Shown here: positions 8,121-15,975 of the stretch, in pieces | Layout of the letters: the number at the start of each line of letters is the position of its first letter | Position numbering within the stretch: the stretch's first letter is position 1 | Origin: Bradyrhizobium diazoefficiens | Lineage (GTDB): Bacteria; Pseudomonadota; Alphaproteobacteria; Rhizobiales; Xanthobacteraceae | DNA length: 64,000 nucleotides | Assembly: GCF_016599855.1 (NCBI RefSeq) | Contig: NZ_CP067041.1 | Coordinates: forward strand, 3,472,001-3,536,000 | Direction: 5' to 3' | Notes under the pieces: generated by a model | Databases searched by the model: none | Told to the model about the DNA's origin: nothing | The model's input: only the letters and a program-made list of their open reading frames with translations | Made by a program: the position numbers and the translations under genes

Positions 8121-9386
8121 ATGAGGCGGGTTGTCGTCACTGGTCTCGGCATGGTGTCGCCACTCGGCTGCGGCGTCGAGCCGACCTGGAAACGCATCCT
8201 CAACGGCGAAAGCGGTGCGCGCAGGATCGAAAGCTTTGATGTCTCCGATCTGCAAACCAAATACGCCTGCACCGTCGTGCGCGGCGACGGCAGCAACGAT
8301 ACCTTCAATCCAGACAGGTGGATGGAGCCGAAGGACCAGCGCAAGGTCGACGACTTCATCATCTTCGGCATGGCCGCAGCCGGCCAGGCGCTCGACGATG
8401 CCAACTGGCATCCCGAAACCGAAGAAGACAAATGCGCGACCGGCACCATGATCGGGTCCGGCATCGGCGGCCTCAGCGGCATCGCCGAAACGGCGATTCT
8501 GCTCAAGGAGCGCGGGCCGCGCCGGGTGTCGCCGTTCTTCATTCCCGGCCGCCTGATCAATCTGGCCTCCGGCTATGTCTCGATCGCGCACGGGCTGAAG
8601 GGACCGAATCATTCAGTGGTGACGGCCTGCTCGACCGGTGCGCATGCGGTCGGCGATGCCGCCCGCCTGATCGCGCTCGGCGATGCCGACGTGATGGTCG
8701 CCGGCGGCGCCGAGTCGCCGATCAGCCGCATTGGCATTGCCGGCTTTAACGCCGCGCGCGCGCTCTCGACCGGCTTCAACGAGACGCCTGAGAGGGCCTC
8801 GCGTCCCTACGACAAGGACCGCGATGGTTTCGTCATGGGCGAGGGCGCTGGCGTCCTCGTGCTGGAAGAGCTCGAGCATGCCCAGCGCCGCGGCGCGAAG
8901 ATCTATGCCGAGGTGATCGGCTATGGTCTGTCGGGCGATGCCTATCACATTACGTCGCCGTCGCCCGACGGTAACGGCGGATTCCGCAGCATGGCGGCGG
9001 CGCTGAAGCGCGCCGGCCTCACGGCATCCGATCTCGACTACATCAACGCGCACGGCACCTCCACGCCGCTCGGCGATGAGGTCGAGCTTGGCGCAGTGGA
9101 GCGGCTGCTCGGCAATGCCGCCTCCAAGATCGCGATGTCCTCGACCAAATCGTCAACCGGCCATCTGCTCGGTGCGGCCGGCGCGATCGAGGCGATCTTC
9201 GCCATTCTCGCGATTCGCGATAATATCGTCCCGCCGACCATCAACCTGGACAATCCGTCGGTGGAGACCGCGATCGATCTCGTGCCGCATAAGGCGAAGA
9301 AGCGCGACGTCAACGTCGCGTTGTCGAATTCTTTTGGTTTCGGCGGCACCAATGCGTCGGTGATCGTCCGGCGTCTGGCCCAATAG
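8121..9386 (+). CDS. fabF: 3-oxoacyl-ACP synthase II (beta-ketoacyl-ACP synthase)
   Basis: A 421-residue condensing enzyme that elongates acyl-ACP with malonyl-ACP. The active-site Cys170 lies in VVTACSTGAH; the two histidines are in NAHGTSTPLGD (about 312) and KSSTGHLLGAAG (about 347). The C-terminal NSFGFGGTNASVIVRR is characteristic. Length fits FabF. It follows acpP by 108 bases that hold two hairpins and precedes mltG, a common alphaproteobacterial order. Confidence 0.96.
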   Translation: MRRVVVTGLGMVSPLGCGVEPTWKRILNGESGARRIESFDVSDLQTKYACTVVRGDGSNDTFNPDRWMEPKDQRKVDDFIIFGMAAAGQALDDANWHPETEEDKCATGTMIGSGIGGLSGIAETAILLKERGPRRVSPFFIPGRLINLASGYVSIAHGLKGPNHSVVTACSTGAHAVGDAARLIALGDADVMVAGGAESPISRIGIAGFNAARALSTGFNETPERASRPYDKDRDGFVMGEGAGVLVLEELEHAQRRGAKIYAEVIGYGLSGDAYHITSPSPDGNGGFRSMAAALKRAGLTASDLDYINAHGTSTPLGDEVELGAVERLLGNAASKIAMSSTKSSTGHLLGAAGAIEAIFAILAIRDNIVPPTINLDNPSVETAIDLVPHKAKKRDVNVALSNSFGFGGTNASVIVRRLAQ

Positions 9387-9511
9387 TTTGTGTTTGCGAC
9401 GAATCCACCGTTTTGCCGTATTCGGCGATAGTCATATCTGTGGGCGCGTGCATTTGGCTCGGCAAGCGATTGTCAGGCTGCGATTGAACCGGCAGGATTC
9501 AGGTTGCTTCA

Positions 9512-10771
9512 ATGAGTGAAAGGCCGCCCATTTCGCCCCGGAGTCCGCGGGCAGCGCTCGAGCCCGAGCAGGTCCCGCCGCCGCCGAAGCGTTCGGAGCG
9601 GGCGCGCAACCCCTTCGTCGTGGTCGGCAACGCCATCATCACGCTGCTGCTGATCGCCATGCTCGGCGCCGGCGGCGTCTATTATTACGGCCGGCAGGTG
9701 CTCGAGGCGCCGGGTCCGCTGAAGGAAGACAAGATCGTCAACATCCCGCAGCGCGCCGGCAAGCGTGACATCGCCGAGACGCTGAACCGGGAAAGCGTGA
9801 CTGACGTCAATCCTTGGATCTTCATCGCCGCCGTTGCTGCGCTGAAGGCGAGCTCGGATCTGAAGCCGGGTGAATATTCGTTCCAGAAGAACGCGTCCTT
9901 GCGCGACGTCATCGCGACCATCGTCGAGGGCAAGGTGGTGCAGCACGCGGTCACGATTCCGGAAGGCCTGACCTCCGAGCAGATCGTGGCGCGGCTCTCC
10001 GACAACGATATCTTCACCGGCAGCGTGCGCGAAGTGCCGCGCGAAGGCACGTTATTGCCCGAGACCTACAAGTTCCCGCGCGGGACCCCGCGCGATCAGG
10101 TGATCCAGCGCATGCAGCAGGCGCACAAGCGCGTGCTTGCGGAGATATGGGAGCGACGCAGTCAGGACCTTCCGGTCAAGACTCCGGAGCAGTTGGTGAC
10201 GCTCGCCTCGATCGTCGAGAAGGAGACCGGCAAGCCGGACGAGCGCAGCCGCGTCGCCGCCGTGTTCGTCAATCGCCTCAAGCAGAAAATCAAGCTGCAG
10301 TCCGACCCGACCATCATCTACGGCCTCGTCGGCGGCAAGGGCACGCTCGGACGCCCGATCAAGCGAAGCGAGATCACGCAGCCCTCGCCCTACAACACCT
10401 ATGTGATCGAGGGCCTGCCGCCGGGCCCGATCTCCAATCCCGGCCGCGCTTCGCTCGAGGCTGCCGCCAACCCGGCCCGCACCCGCGACCTCTATTTCGT
10501 TGCCGACGGCTCCGGCGGGCATGCCTTCACCGAGACCTACGACGCGCACCAGAAGAACGTCGCCAAGCTGCGCGCGATGGAGAAGCAGATCCAGAACGAC
10601 ACGGTTGAGCCGGCCGACGACGTGCAGGCGCCGGCCGCTGCGGCACCCGCGGCCGCAGATACGCCGACCGCGACCACGCCGGCCCCCCGGCCCACCCAGC
10701 AGAAGAAGCCGCCGGCACGGCCCGCCCGCCAGGGCGCGGTGCAGCCGTCGCCGCGGGTGATCCAGCGCTAG
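9512..10771 (+). CDS. mltG: Endolytic peptidoglycan transglycosylase MltG
   Basis: A 419-residue inner-membrane protein (YceG-like). A 35-residue proline-rich cytoplasmic lead is followed by one membrane segment (about 36-58, VVVGNAIITLLLIAMLGAGG), then a LysM-like region and the catalytic domain. The catalytic Glu236 is in SIVEKET, and LLPETYKFPRG and the DPTIIYGL and PYNTYVIEGLPPGPI blocks are present. It cleaves nascent glycan strands and so limits their length. An extra tail of about 60 residues rich in A, P and T follows the catalytic domain. Confidence 0.95.
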   Translation: MSERPPISPRSPRAALEPEQVPPPPKRSERARNPFVVVGNAIITLLLIAMLGAGGVYYYGRQVLEAPGPLKEDKIVNIPQRAGKRDIAETLNRESVTDVNPWIFIAAVAALKASSDLKPGEYSFQKNASLRDVIATIVEGKVVQHAVTIPEGLTSEQIVARLSDNDIFTGSVREVPREGTLLPETYKFPRGTPRDQVIQRMQQAHKRVLAEIWERRSQDLPVKTPEQLVTLASIVEKETGKPDERSRVAAVFVNRLKQKIKLQSDPTIIYGLVGGKGTLGRPIKRSEITQPSPYNTYVIEGLPPGPISNPGRASLEAAANPARTRDLYFVADGSGGHAFTETYDAHQKNVAKLRAMEKQIQNDTVEPADDVQAPAAAAPAAADTPTATTPAPRPTQQKKPPARPARQGAVQPSPRVIQR

Positions 10772-10904
10772 GCCCGGTCCAGGGTCAGGCCCTGTGCAGA
10801 CCTGCTTACGGGACTTTGCGGATTCCACTTTCCTGCAAAATAGTCTTAAGATTCGCGTGGCTTGATGGCCTCGCGAATCCCTTGTTTCCGGAGAATTTGA
10901 CCTG

Positions 10905-11792
10905 ATGGCGCTGTCGTCCATGACCGGCTTTGCCCGAAGCCACGGCGCAAGCGGGCCGTATACGTTCGAATGGGAATTGAAGTCGGTCAACGCCAAGGGC
11001 TTCGACTTGCGGGTGCGGCTGCCGCAGGGGTTCGACGAGCTCGAAGCCCACGCCAAGAAACGCGCCGGCGAGCTGTTGTCGCGCGGCACCATTTACGCCA
11101 ATCTGAACGTCAAGCGCGCCAATGCCGCAGCCTCCGTCCGCGTCAACGAGGACGTCCTCAACGCCGTCCTGAAGGCCGCCTCCGTGATCGCCGGCAAGAT
11201 CGACGCGGTCGCGCCGAGCGTCGACGGGCTGCTCGCCATCAAGGGCGTCATCGAGGTCGCTGATCCCGAGGGCGACGAGGAAGAGGACAAGGCCGCGCGC
11301 GCTGCCGTTGCTGAGGCCTTCGACAAGGCGCTCGCCGATCTCGTCGAAATGCGCAAGCGCGAGGGGACCTCGCTCGGCCAGATCCTGACCCAGCGGGTCG
11401 ACGAGGTCGAGCAGCTCGCGAAGAAGGCCGAAGCGGCGCCCGGCCGCAAGCCCGAGGCGATCAAGGCCAAGCTCGCCGAGCAGATCGCTGCGCTGCTCGA
11501 CACCTCTGACCGTTTCGATGCCGATCGTCTGATGCAGGAGGCGATCCTGATCGCGACCAGGGCCGACATCCGCGAGGAGCTCGACCGTATCGCTTCGCAT
11601 ATCGCGCAGGCGCGCGAGCTGATCGGCAAGGGCGGGCCGATCGGGCGCAAGCTCGACTTCCTGGCGCAGGAGTTTCACCGTGAGGTCAACACCTGCTGCT
11701 CGAAGTCGAACGACATCGAGCTGACCAATACCGGGCTTGCCATGAAGAACGTGGTCGAGCAATTCCGTGAGCAGGTCCAGAATCTGGAGTGA
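10905..11792 (+). CDS. YicC family protein (endoribonuclease family)
   Basis: A 295-residue member of the YicC/YloC family, beginning ALSSMTGFARSHG and ending with the family signature EFHREVNTCCSKSNDIELTNTGLAMKNVVEQFREQVQNLE (given here as two adjoining blocks, positions about 255-294). YicC in E. coli is reported as an RNase linked to small-RNA decay. It is followed 3 bases later by gmk, a frequent pairing. Confidence 0.93.
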   Translation: MALSSMTGFARSHGASGPYTFEWELKSVNAKGFDLRVRLPQGFDELEAHAKKRAGELLSRGTIYANLNVKRANAAASVRVNEDVLNAVLKAASVIAGKIDAVAPSVDGLLAIKGVIEVADPEGDEEEDKAARAAVAEAFDKALADLVEMRKREGTSLGQILTQRVDEVEQLAKKAEAAPGRKPEAIKAKLAEQIAALLDTSDRFDADRLMQEAILIATRADIREELDRIASHIAQARELIGKGGPIGRKLDFLAQEFHREVNTCCSKSNDIELTNTGLAMKNVVEQFREQVQNLE

Positions 11793-11795
11793 TCG

Positions 11796-12455
11796 ATGAC
11801 GATTGGCGGTCACGGAGCTGACGGTGTCGAGCGGCGTGGGCTGATGTTCGTGCTGTCCTCGCCATCGGGCGCAGGCAAGACGACGCTGTCGCGAATGCTG
11901 ATTGCGGAGACGCCAGGTCTCCAAATGTCAGTTTCGGCAACGACGAGGCCGATGCGGCCGGGGGAAGTTGAAGGAAAGGATTATTTCTTCGTCGACCAAA
12001 GTCGCTTTGAGACGATGGTGAGCAATGGCGAGTTGCTAGAATGGGCGAACGTGTTCGGAAATCGGTATGGTACGCCTCGTGAGCCTGTCGAAGCTGCGCT
12101 AGCGTCCGGAAATGACGTGCTGTTTGACATCGACTGGCAGGGTACCCAGCAGCTGCGCGATCGCTCGGGGAAGGACGTTGTCAGCGTGTTCATCTTGCCC
12201 CCGTCGGTCGCTGCGCTTGAGCAGCGGCTGCATACTCGTGCTCAAGATTCGGATGAGGTCATCCGCGGCCGCATGAGGAAAGCTGGCGACGAAATGAGCC
12301 ATTTCGACGCCTATGACTACATCGTCGTGAACGATAATATCGGCATCGCCTTTGAGGCCGTACGTTCGATTCTCAAGGCTGAGCAGCTTAAGCGCGAACG
12401 CCAGGTCGGCCTCGAAGGGTTCGTGCGGGGCCTGCGAAATCAGCTTGAGAAATAA
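11796..12455 (+). CDS. gmk: Guanylate kinase
   Basis: A 219-residue enzyme phosphorylating GMP to GDP with ATP. The P-loop SSPSGAGKTT (about 22-31) and the GMP-binding SATTRPMRPGE and GKDYFFV segments are intact, as is FDIDWQGTQQL. A 14-residue lead precedes the usual start. Codon use differs from its neighbours: by hand count about a third of the first 128 codons end in A or T, against about a seventh in the first 70 codons of the yicC gene. Its last 68 bases overlap the opposite gene ending at 12388. Confidence 0.96.
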   Translation: MTIGGHGADGVERRGLMFVLSSPSGAGKTTLSRMLIAETPGLQMSVSATTRPMRPGEVEGKDYFFVDQSRFETMVSNGELLEWANVFGNRYGTPREPVEAALASGNDVLFDIDWQGTQQLRDRSGKDVVSVFILPPSVAALEQRLHTRAQDSDEVIRGRMRKAGDEMSHFDAYDYIVVNDNIGIAFEAVRSILKAEQLKRERQVGLEGFVRGLRNQLEK

Positions 12456-13644
12456 CTGGCTGCGATAGCCGCGGCCCTTCCGTCGCCAGTCGCTCCAGCA
12501 TCGCCGTGATGATGTCGATGTTGACGGCATTTTCGTCGTGCGCATGGTCTTCATGCACGTCCGCGCGGCGTGCGTGCTCTTGATGCGCGTCCGCGGCGTG
12601 ATCGACGACTTCTTCGTCGTCATGGCTGCCGGCGGCGAGCTGAGGCGCCGGGCCTTCGATCTCGAATGCGCCGTCGAAATAGTCGATCTCGGTCTCGTCA
12701 GGCTCTGCTGCCGCAGCCTCCGTGGGACGACCCTGCGCTGCGATCCGGCCGATCGCGTCGCTGAATGCGGCGATCTGCGGAGCTTGCGGATGCATCGCAT
12801 CGAAGTCCATCGGGAGCGGCCGTTCCGCGCGCGGCGCCGGAACGGGCTCGGTATGCCAGGGCGCGCGGCTGTCGTCATCATCCTGCCGATAATCCCAGTT
12901 CACGCGGCGATCGGCCGTCTGGACGCGCGCGCGTCGTCCACCGGCAAAGCGATAGATTAAGCTGGCAAGGATGCCGGCGAGCGCCAGCGCGCCCCCGACG
13001 ACGAGCAGCAGCATCTGGAGCGAACCGGTCGTCTTGTCGGCGGGCGCATCGGCTGCGGCGAGCGTCACGGGGGCAGGGGATGGGGCCGGCTTCGCGCTCG
13101 GTTGCGCCGAGGCCGTCGCGGGTGCGGAAGGCGTTGCCGGCGATGGTTGCGGTGCGGGCGAAGCCGCTGCCGCGGCGGCGTCGGGCCAAGGCGTGACGAC
13201 GGCGGGCTGCGCTGCATTGGCATCAGCGTTGGTGCCAGGAGCCTGCGGCGGCGCGACTGCGGCCGGCGCCGGCGCGCTCGGTGCGGCGCTGGCCTGCGGC
13301 GCGACGTATTCAGCATGCGCATTCTGCACTGATTGCGGCGCGGCCGGAGCTGCGTTCGATGCGTCGGCTGTCGCCTGCACGCTGGGCGGGGCCTTGGCAC
13401 CTTCCTTGGCGCCTTCGGCGCGCAGATACCAGCATTGCCGCTTGGTCGTGCGCTCGAGACGATAGAACCAATGCTGTCCCTGCGGCGCGATGCCCTTCGG
13501 CGAGGCGAGGCAGTCGCTTGTGGCATTCGCCGTGCTCGTGGCACCGGGCGCACTCGGCGCGTTCTGCGAAACAGCGGCCATGGGGACGCCGACAATGACG
13601 CTGCCAATGAGTGCGGATATGAAATTTGCGGTGCGGTTGCCCAT
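12388..13644 (-). CDS. Exported or membrane-anchored Ala/Pro-rich hypothetical protein
   Basis: About 418 residues. An N-terminal signal-like segment (FISALIGSVIVGVPMAAVSQNA) is followed by a small conserved block GQHWFYRLERTTKRQCWYLR (about 55-75), typical of Bradyrhizobium proteins of unknown role. Then come a disordered A/P/S-rich region, one membrane segment (LLLVVGGALALAGILASLIYRF, about 215-236) and a cytoplasmic acidic and His-rich tail (HQEHARRADVHEDHAHDEN). The ATG at 13644 has GGGAGA 7 bases upstream; an ATG at 13665 is possible but lacks a site. The 3' end overlaps gmk tail to tail by 68 bases. No function is assigned. Confidence 0.7.
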   Translation of the reverse strand: MGNRTANFISALIGSVIVGVPMAAVSQNAPSAPGATSTANATSDCLASPKGIAPQGQHWFYRLERTTKRQCWYLRAEGAKEGAKAPPSVQATADASNAAPAAPQSVQNAHAEYVAPQASAAPSAPAPAAVAPPQAPGTNADANAAQPAVVTPWPDAAAAAASPAPQPSPATPSAPATASAQPSAKPAPSPAPVTLAAADAPADKTTGSLQMLLLVVGGALALAGILASLIYRFAGGRRARVQTADRRVNWDYRQDDDDSRAPWHTEPVPAPRAERPLPMDFDAMHPQAPQIAAFSDAIGRIAAQGRPTEAAAAEPDETEIDYFDGAFEIEGPAPQLAAGSHDDEEVVDHAADAHQEHARRADVHEDHAHDENAVNIDIITAMLERLATEGPRLSQPVISQADFAGPARTLRGRPGVRA

Positions 13645-13665
13645 CCTGGTCTCCCGGTTACGCAT

Positions 13666-14032
13666 GACGCAACTTGCTACCTTTCCTTTCTCAACAAAGA
13701 CTTAGGTGGCAATGAGCCGCAAATCCGGAGAGGATGTGGCCTGAATCGGGCCTGCGCGGTGTTCGTTCCGTCGTGAATAAGGTCATTTCGAGGGCGCCAT
13801 GCCGGTTCGCGGTTCCATGTTGCCAATGAGCTGTCGGGCATGCCTTCTCCCCTCGCAGCAGATCTCCCTGAGGCGTTCCCTCCTTCATCGCCCCTGGAGA
13901 CCAAAGGGCGCAGGGAAGGCCGGGCACCGGCGTGCTGGCTTATGCCGGGCTCTCGGCCGCACCGTCATTGCGAACGCGGCGAAGCAATCCGGAGTCTTTC
14001 CGCGGCGGCAGTCTGGATCGAACTGGAGGCAG
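13666..14032. repeat. Gene-free stretch with degraded dispersed repeat
   Basis: I see no convincing gene. Bases 13965-14026 (CATTGCGAACGCGGCGAAGC, then CTTTCCGCGGCGGCAGTCTG) resemble one side of a 'cattgcgagcgaagcgaagcaatcc' type palindrome that I recall as scattered in Bradyrhizobium. Only one arm remains. Short open frames here are compositionally random. Confidence 0.4.
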
Positions 14033-14251
14033 CTACTTCCACACGCTCGCGAGCTTGAGCGCCAGCAGTCCCAGCACGCCGCTGATCAATCCGACCATCG
14101 CGTAGGACTGCGCGAACACTCCGGTCTGGACGAAGACCTGGCACGCGATGGCGAAGCAGAGGGCGGTGAGCAGCAGGCAGGCGCAGCCGGCGAGGATCGC
14201 AAGATAGCGTATCGCGAGCGCGATGGGCCTGGGGGATGCGGGATCAGTCAT
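14033..14251 (-). CDS. Small two-helix membrane protein, unknown
   Basis: A 72-residue protein: a short polar start (MTDPASPRP), then two hydrophobic helices (about residues 11-33, IRYLAILAGCACLLLTALCF, and 44-66, YAMVGLISGVLGLLALKLA). It is isolated and has no clear ribosome-binding site. A TTG at 14263 could add four residues. No function is recognised. Confidence 0.5.
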   Translation of the reverse strand: MTDPASPRPIALAIRYLAILAGCACLLLTALCFAIACQVFVQTGVFAQSYAMVGLISGVLGLLALKLASVWK

Positions 14252-14310
14252 GCGGGATGGCAATCATGCGGTGGACAGCGCGCTTCTCCACCGTCGCGCG
14301 CGCAAAAGCA

Positions 14311-14487
14311 TCACTTGCTTGCGCAGCAATCGACCAGTGCGCGCCAGATGCGCTCAATCTCGACCGTCCTCTGAAGCTCGACGACGTGGTTCTCAGTCGC
14401 AGGGAGAGGCGGTGCTTCGGAGTTATGTTCGCGCGGCGCGATCCAGCGTTCGGAGATCGGATCGTACCATTTGCCGAGATTGATCAC
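14311..14487 (-). CDS. Small hypothetical protein (58 residues, GTG start)
   Basis: The frame reads MINLGKWYDPISERWIAPRE, continues through HNSEAPPLPATENHVVELQR and ends RIWRALVDCCASK. The GTG start at 14487 follows GGGAG by 11 bases. The mix of aromatic, charged and hydrophobic residues and the helix-like C-terminal half look like a real protein, not a shadow; no other strong frame covers the stretch. Function unknown. Confidence 0.5.
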   Translation of the reverse strand: MINLGKWYDPISERWIAPREHNSEAPPLPATENHVVELQRTVEIERIWRALVDCCASK

Positions 14488-14523
14488 TTTCGTTTCTCCC
14501 GTGTTCGATCCCCCGATGTTTGG

Positions 14524-14715
14524 CTATCCCATGCGCCGGTTGCTGGTGTTCTGGGTGAGGTTGCCGTGTGCGGCCTGCTCGCGGATGTTCTGCTTCTCGT
14601 CGTCGCGATGGCCTTTGGTAGTGTCGACAGGAACGGTCGGCGCGCTGCCGGCGCCCTTGTGGCTCTGGTTCTCGTCGGGAACAGGTTGCACGGTTTTTGT
14701 CAGCGGCTTCGTCAT
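14524..14715 (-). CDS. Small hydrophilic hypothetical protein
   Basis: A 63-residue, strongly polar, probably disordered protein starting MTKPLTKTVQPVPDENQSHK and ending HGNLTQNTSNRRMG, with KGHRDDEKQNIREQAA in the centre. I recall similar short proteins in Bradyrhizobium and Rhodopseudomonas. The composition suggests a stress-linked disordered protein, but no function is known. Confidence 0.55.
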   Translation of the reverse strand: MTKPLTKTVQPVPDENQSHKGAGSAPTVPVDTTKGHRDDEKQNIREQAAHGNLTQNTSNRRMG

Positions 14716-14819
14716 GCGATTCAGAATCCGTCGTTGCGTTGACGAAAGCTCAACGCGCTGGATGCGCAGGGCGTTCCAGGCTCGGGTCTGACGTAATTGT
14801 GGCGGTGCTTCAGGTCATT

Positions 14820-14895
14820 GTTTGAGCATGATCCTTTCGGAAGGCCGCTGCGCACTTTGCGCTAACGCGGCCCGTCGGGTCCGGATCACGCTCTA
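14820..14895. repeat. Dispersed palindrome of the 'gagcatgatc ... gatcacgctc' type
   Basis: TTGAGCATGATCCTTTCGG at the left and CCGGATCACGCTCTAG at the right form imperfect inverted arms, with GCCGCTGCGCAC between and an extra GC-rich stretch near 14858-14879. It lies just after the 3' end of the small membrane protein gene at 14886-15311 and may double as its terminator. Confidence 0.5.
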
Positions 14896-15311
14896 GTGCT
14901 TCGACGCGTCCGACTCGCCGGACGAAGCTCCGTTTGCTGACGTCTGAGTCTGCCGCACGGCGATCCCGCTGAGGCCATCTCCCGGGATCGTCCGTTGCCT
15001 TCTCCTGCGGCGGCGCGTTGCCGTGGCTTGCGGTACTTCCCGATCATCCGCTTGATGTCGTCGAGGGCTTCCAGCAAGAGCGGCGTCAGGGAGAACAGCG
15101 TCGCCATCGCAATGGCGATGATGGTGTGGCGCAGAGAAATCTTCTCGTCCTCATCGAAGGCGTCGGCATTCCGGCCGATCGGGACCGGCGCGAGCGCGCT
15201 TGAGGATCGCGTCTGATCAGGTTTCCCCGGCTTGCGCGGGGGGATCATGATCACGACGAAGAGCACGTTGATCAGGAGCCAGATGCCGAGGATGACGAGA
15301 ACGGTCTGCAT
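14886..15311 (-). CDS. Small two-helix membrane protein, unknown
   Basis: About 141 residues. The first helix is right at the start (QTVLVILGIWLLINVLFVVIM), followed by a polar loop (PPRKPGKPDQTRSSS, then NADAFDEDEKISLRH), a second helix (TIIAIAMATLFSLTPLLLEALDDI) and a basic tail. I place the start at the ATG at 15311 because the frame upstream (open to 15638) is compositionally random; an ATG at 15338 is also possible. No strong ribosome-binding site is seen. A pair of 17-base direct repeats lies 174 bases upstream. Function unknown. Confidence 0.55.
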   Translation of the reverse strand: MQTVLVILGIWLLINVLFVVIMIPPRKPGKPDQTRSSSALAPVPIGRNADAFDEDEKISLRHTIIAIAMATLFSLTPLLLEALDDIKRMIGKYRKPRQRAAAGEGNGRSREMASAGSPCGRLRRQQTELRPASRTRRSTRA

Positions 15312-15484
15312 TGATGTGCTGCCAGCTTGAGCAGGCATTGAACGGCCGTTCACACGCCAATGCAAGCTGTGCTTTCGTTTGACGTAAATTTCGGGGTGGC
15401 AACTATCGGAAATCGGCAGGCCGGGCGTGTCCCGCCCATCTGCGCGTTGCACGCTTGCCACGCGTTGAACTCTGTTCTTGGCCG

Positions 15485-15525
15485 GAGAACTACGGAGTTT
15501 CCTGACCTGAGAACTACGGAGTTTC
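15485..15525. repeat. Tandem 17-base direct repeats, candidate operator
   Basis: GAGAACTACGGAGTTTC occurs twice without mismatch (15485-15501 and 15509-15525), with a 7-base spacer and hence a 24-base period. Each unit contains AACT-ACGG-AGTT, a short inverted repeat, as expected for binding sites of a dimeric regulator. The nearest gene in the right direction is the membrane protein at 14886-15311. The rest of 15312-15675 shows nothing further. Confidence 0.5.
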
Positions 15526-15675
15526 GAAAGAGAGCGGGCGCTCTGTTCAGGAGTTAGGGCAAGCGCGGATTGAACTAACATCATGGCCGCCGGGTGCGCT
15601 CGTGCGTTCTGCCCGACGGACGGCCAATCCTTACCCACGGCGCCAGGCCATTGAATCCAGCATCCGCTGACGTCG

Positions 15676-15903
15676 CTAGCCGAGGCGGACTTCGCGCGCG
15701 GTCGACAGCCGGCTCGAGTTCCGGTACGCGTCGATCGCCCTGTTGGCCAGCATCAGCGGCCGGCGCTCGCCGGTTTTGAGCTGCGCCTCGATGGCGTCGA
15801 GAATGATGTTTGCGGACGTGTCAGGCGGACCGAGCTCGCCGCTCTTCTCGAGGAAGCTCCAGGCGATGAAGAATGCGCTCTCGACGGTGCAGCGAATGGA
15901 CAT
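15676..15903 (-). CDS. Small conserved hypothetical protein
   Basis: A 75-residue protein, mainly helical and polar: MSIRCTVESAFFIAWSFLEK at the start, then ANIILDAIEAQLKTGERRPL and MLANRAIDAYRN. I chose the ATG at 15903 because the 18 residues upstream (PRRGTAAPGPRWQ) look untranslated. The look is of a short lineage-specific cytosolic protein. No function is recognised. It follows the zinc alcohol dehydrogenase gene by 72 bases on the same strand. Confidence 0.55.
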   Translation of the reverse strand: MSIRCTVESAFFIAWSFLEKSGELGPPDTSANIILDAIEAQLKTGERRPLMLANRAIDAYRNSSRLSTAREVRLG

Positions 15904-15975
15904 GCGCTGCCAACGCGGTCCGGGGGCAGCCGTTCCGCGGCGTGGCGAGACAGGCATCCCGCCGCCGACTGAGCC

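Noticed and set aside
13677..13927. Two short minus-strand frames (about 75 residues each)
   Set aside because: Lie in repeat debris, with no fold-like pattern and mutually overlapping frames.
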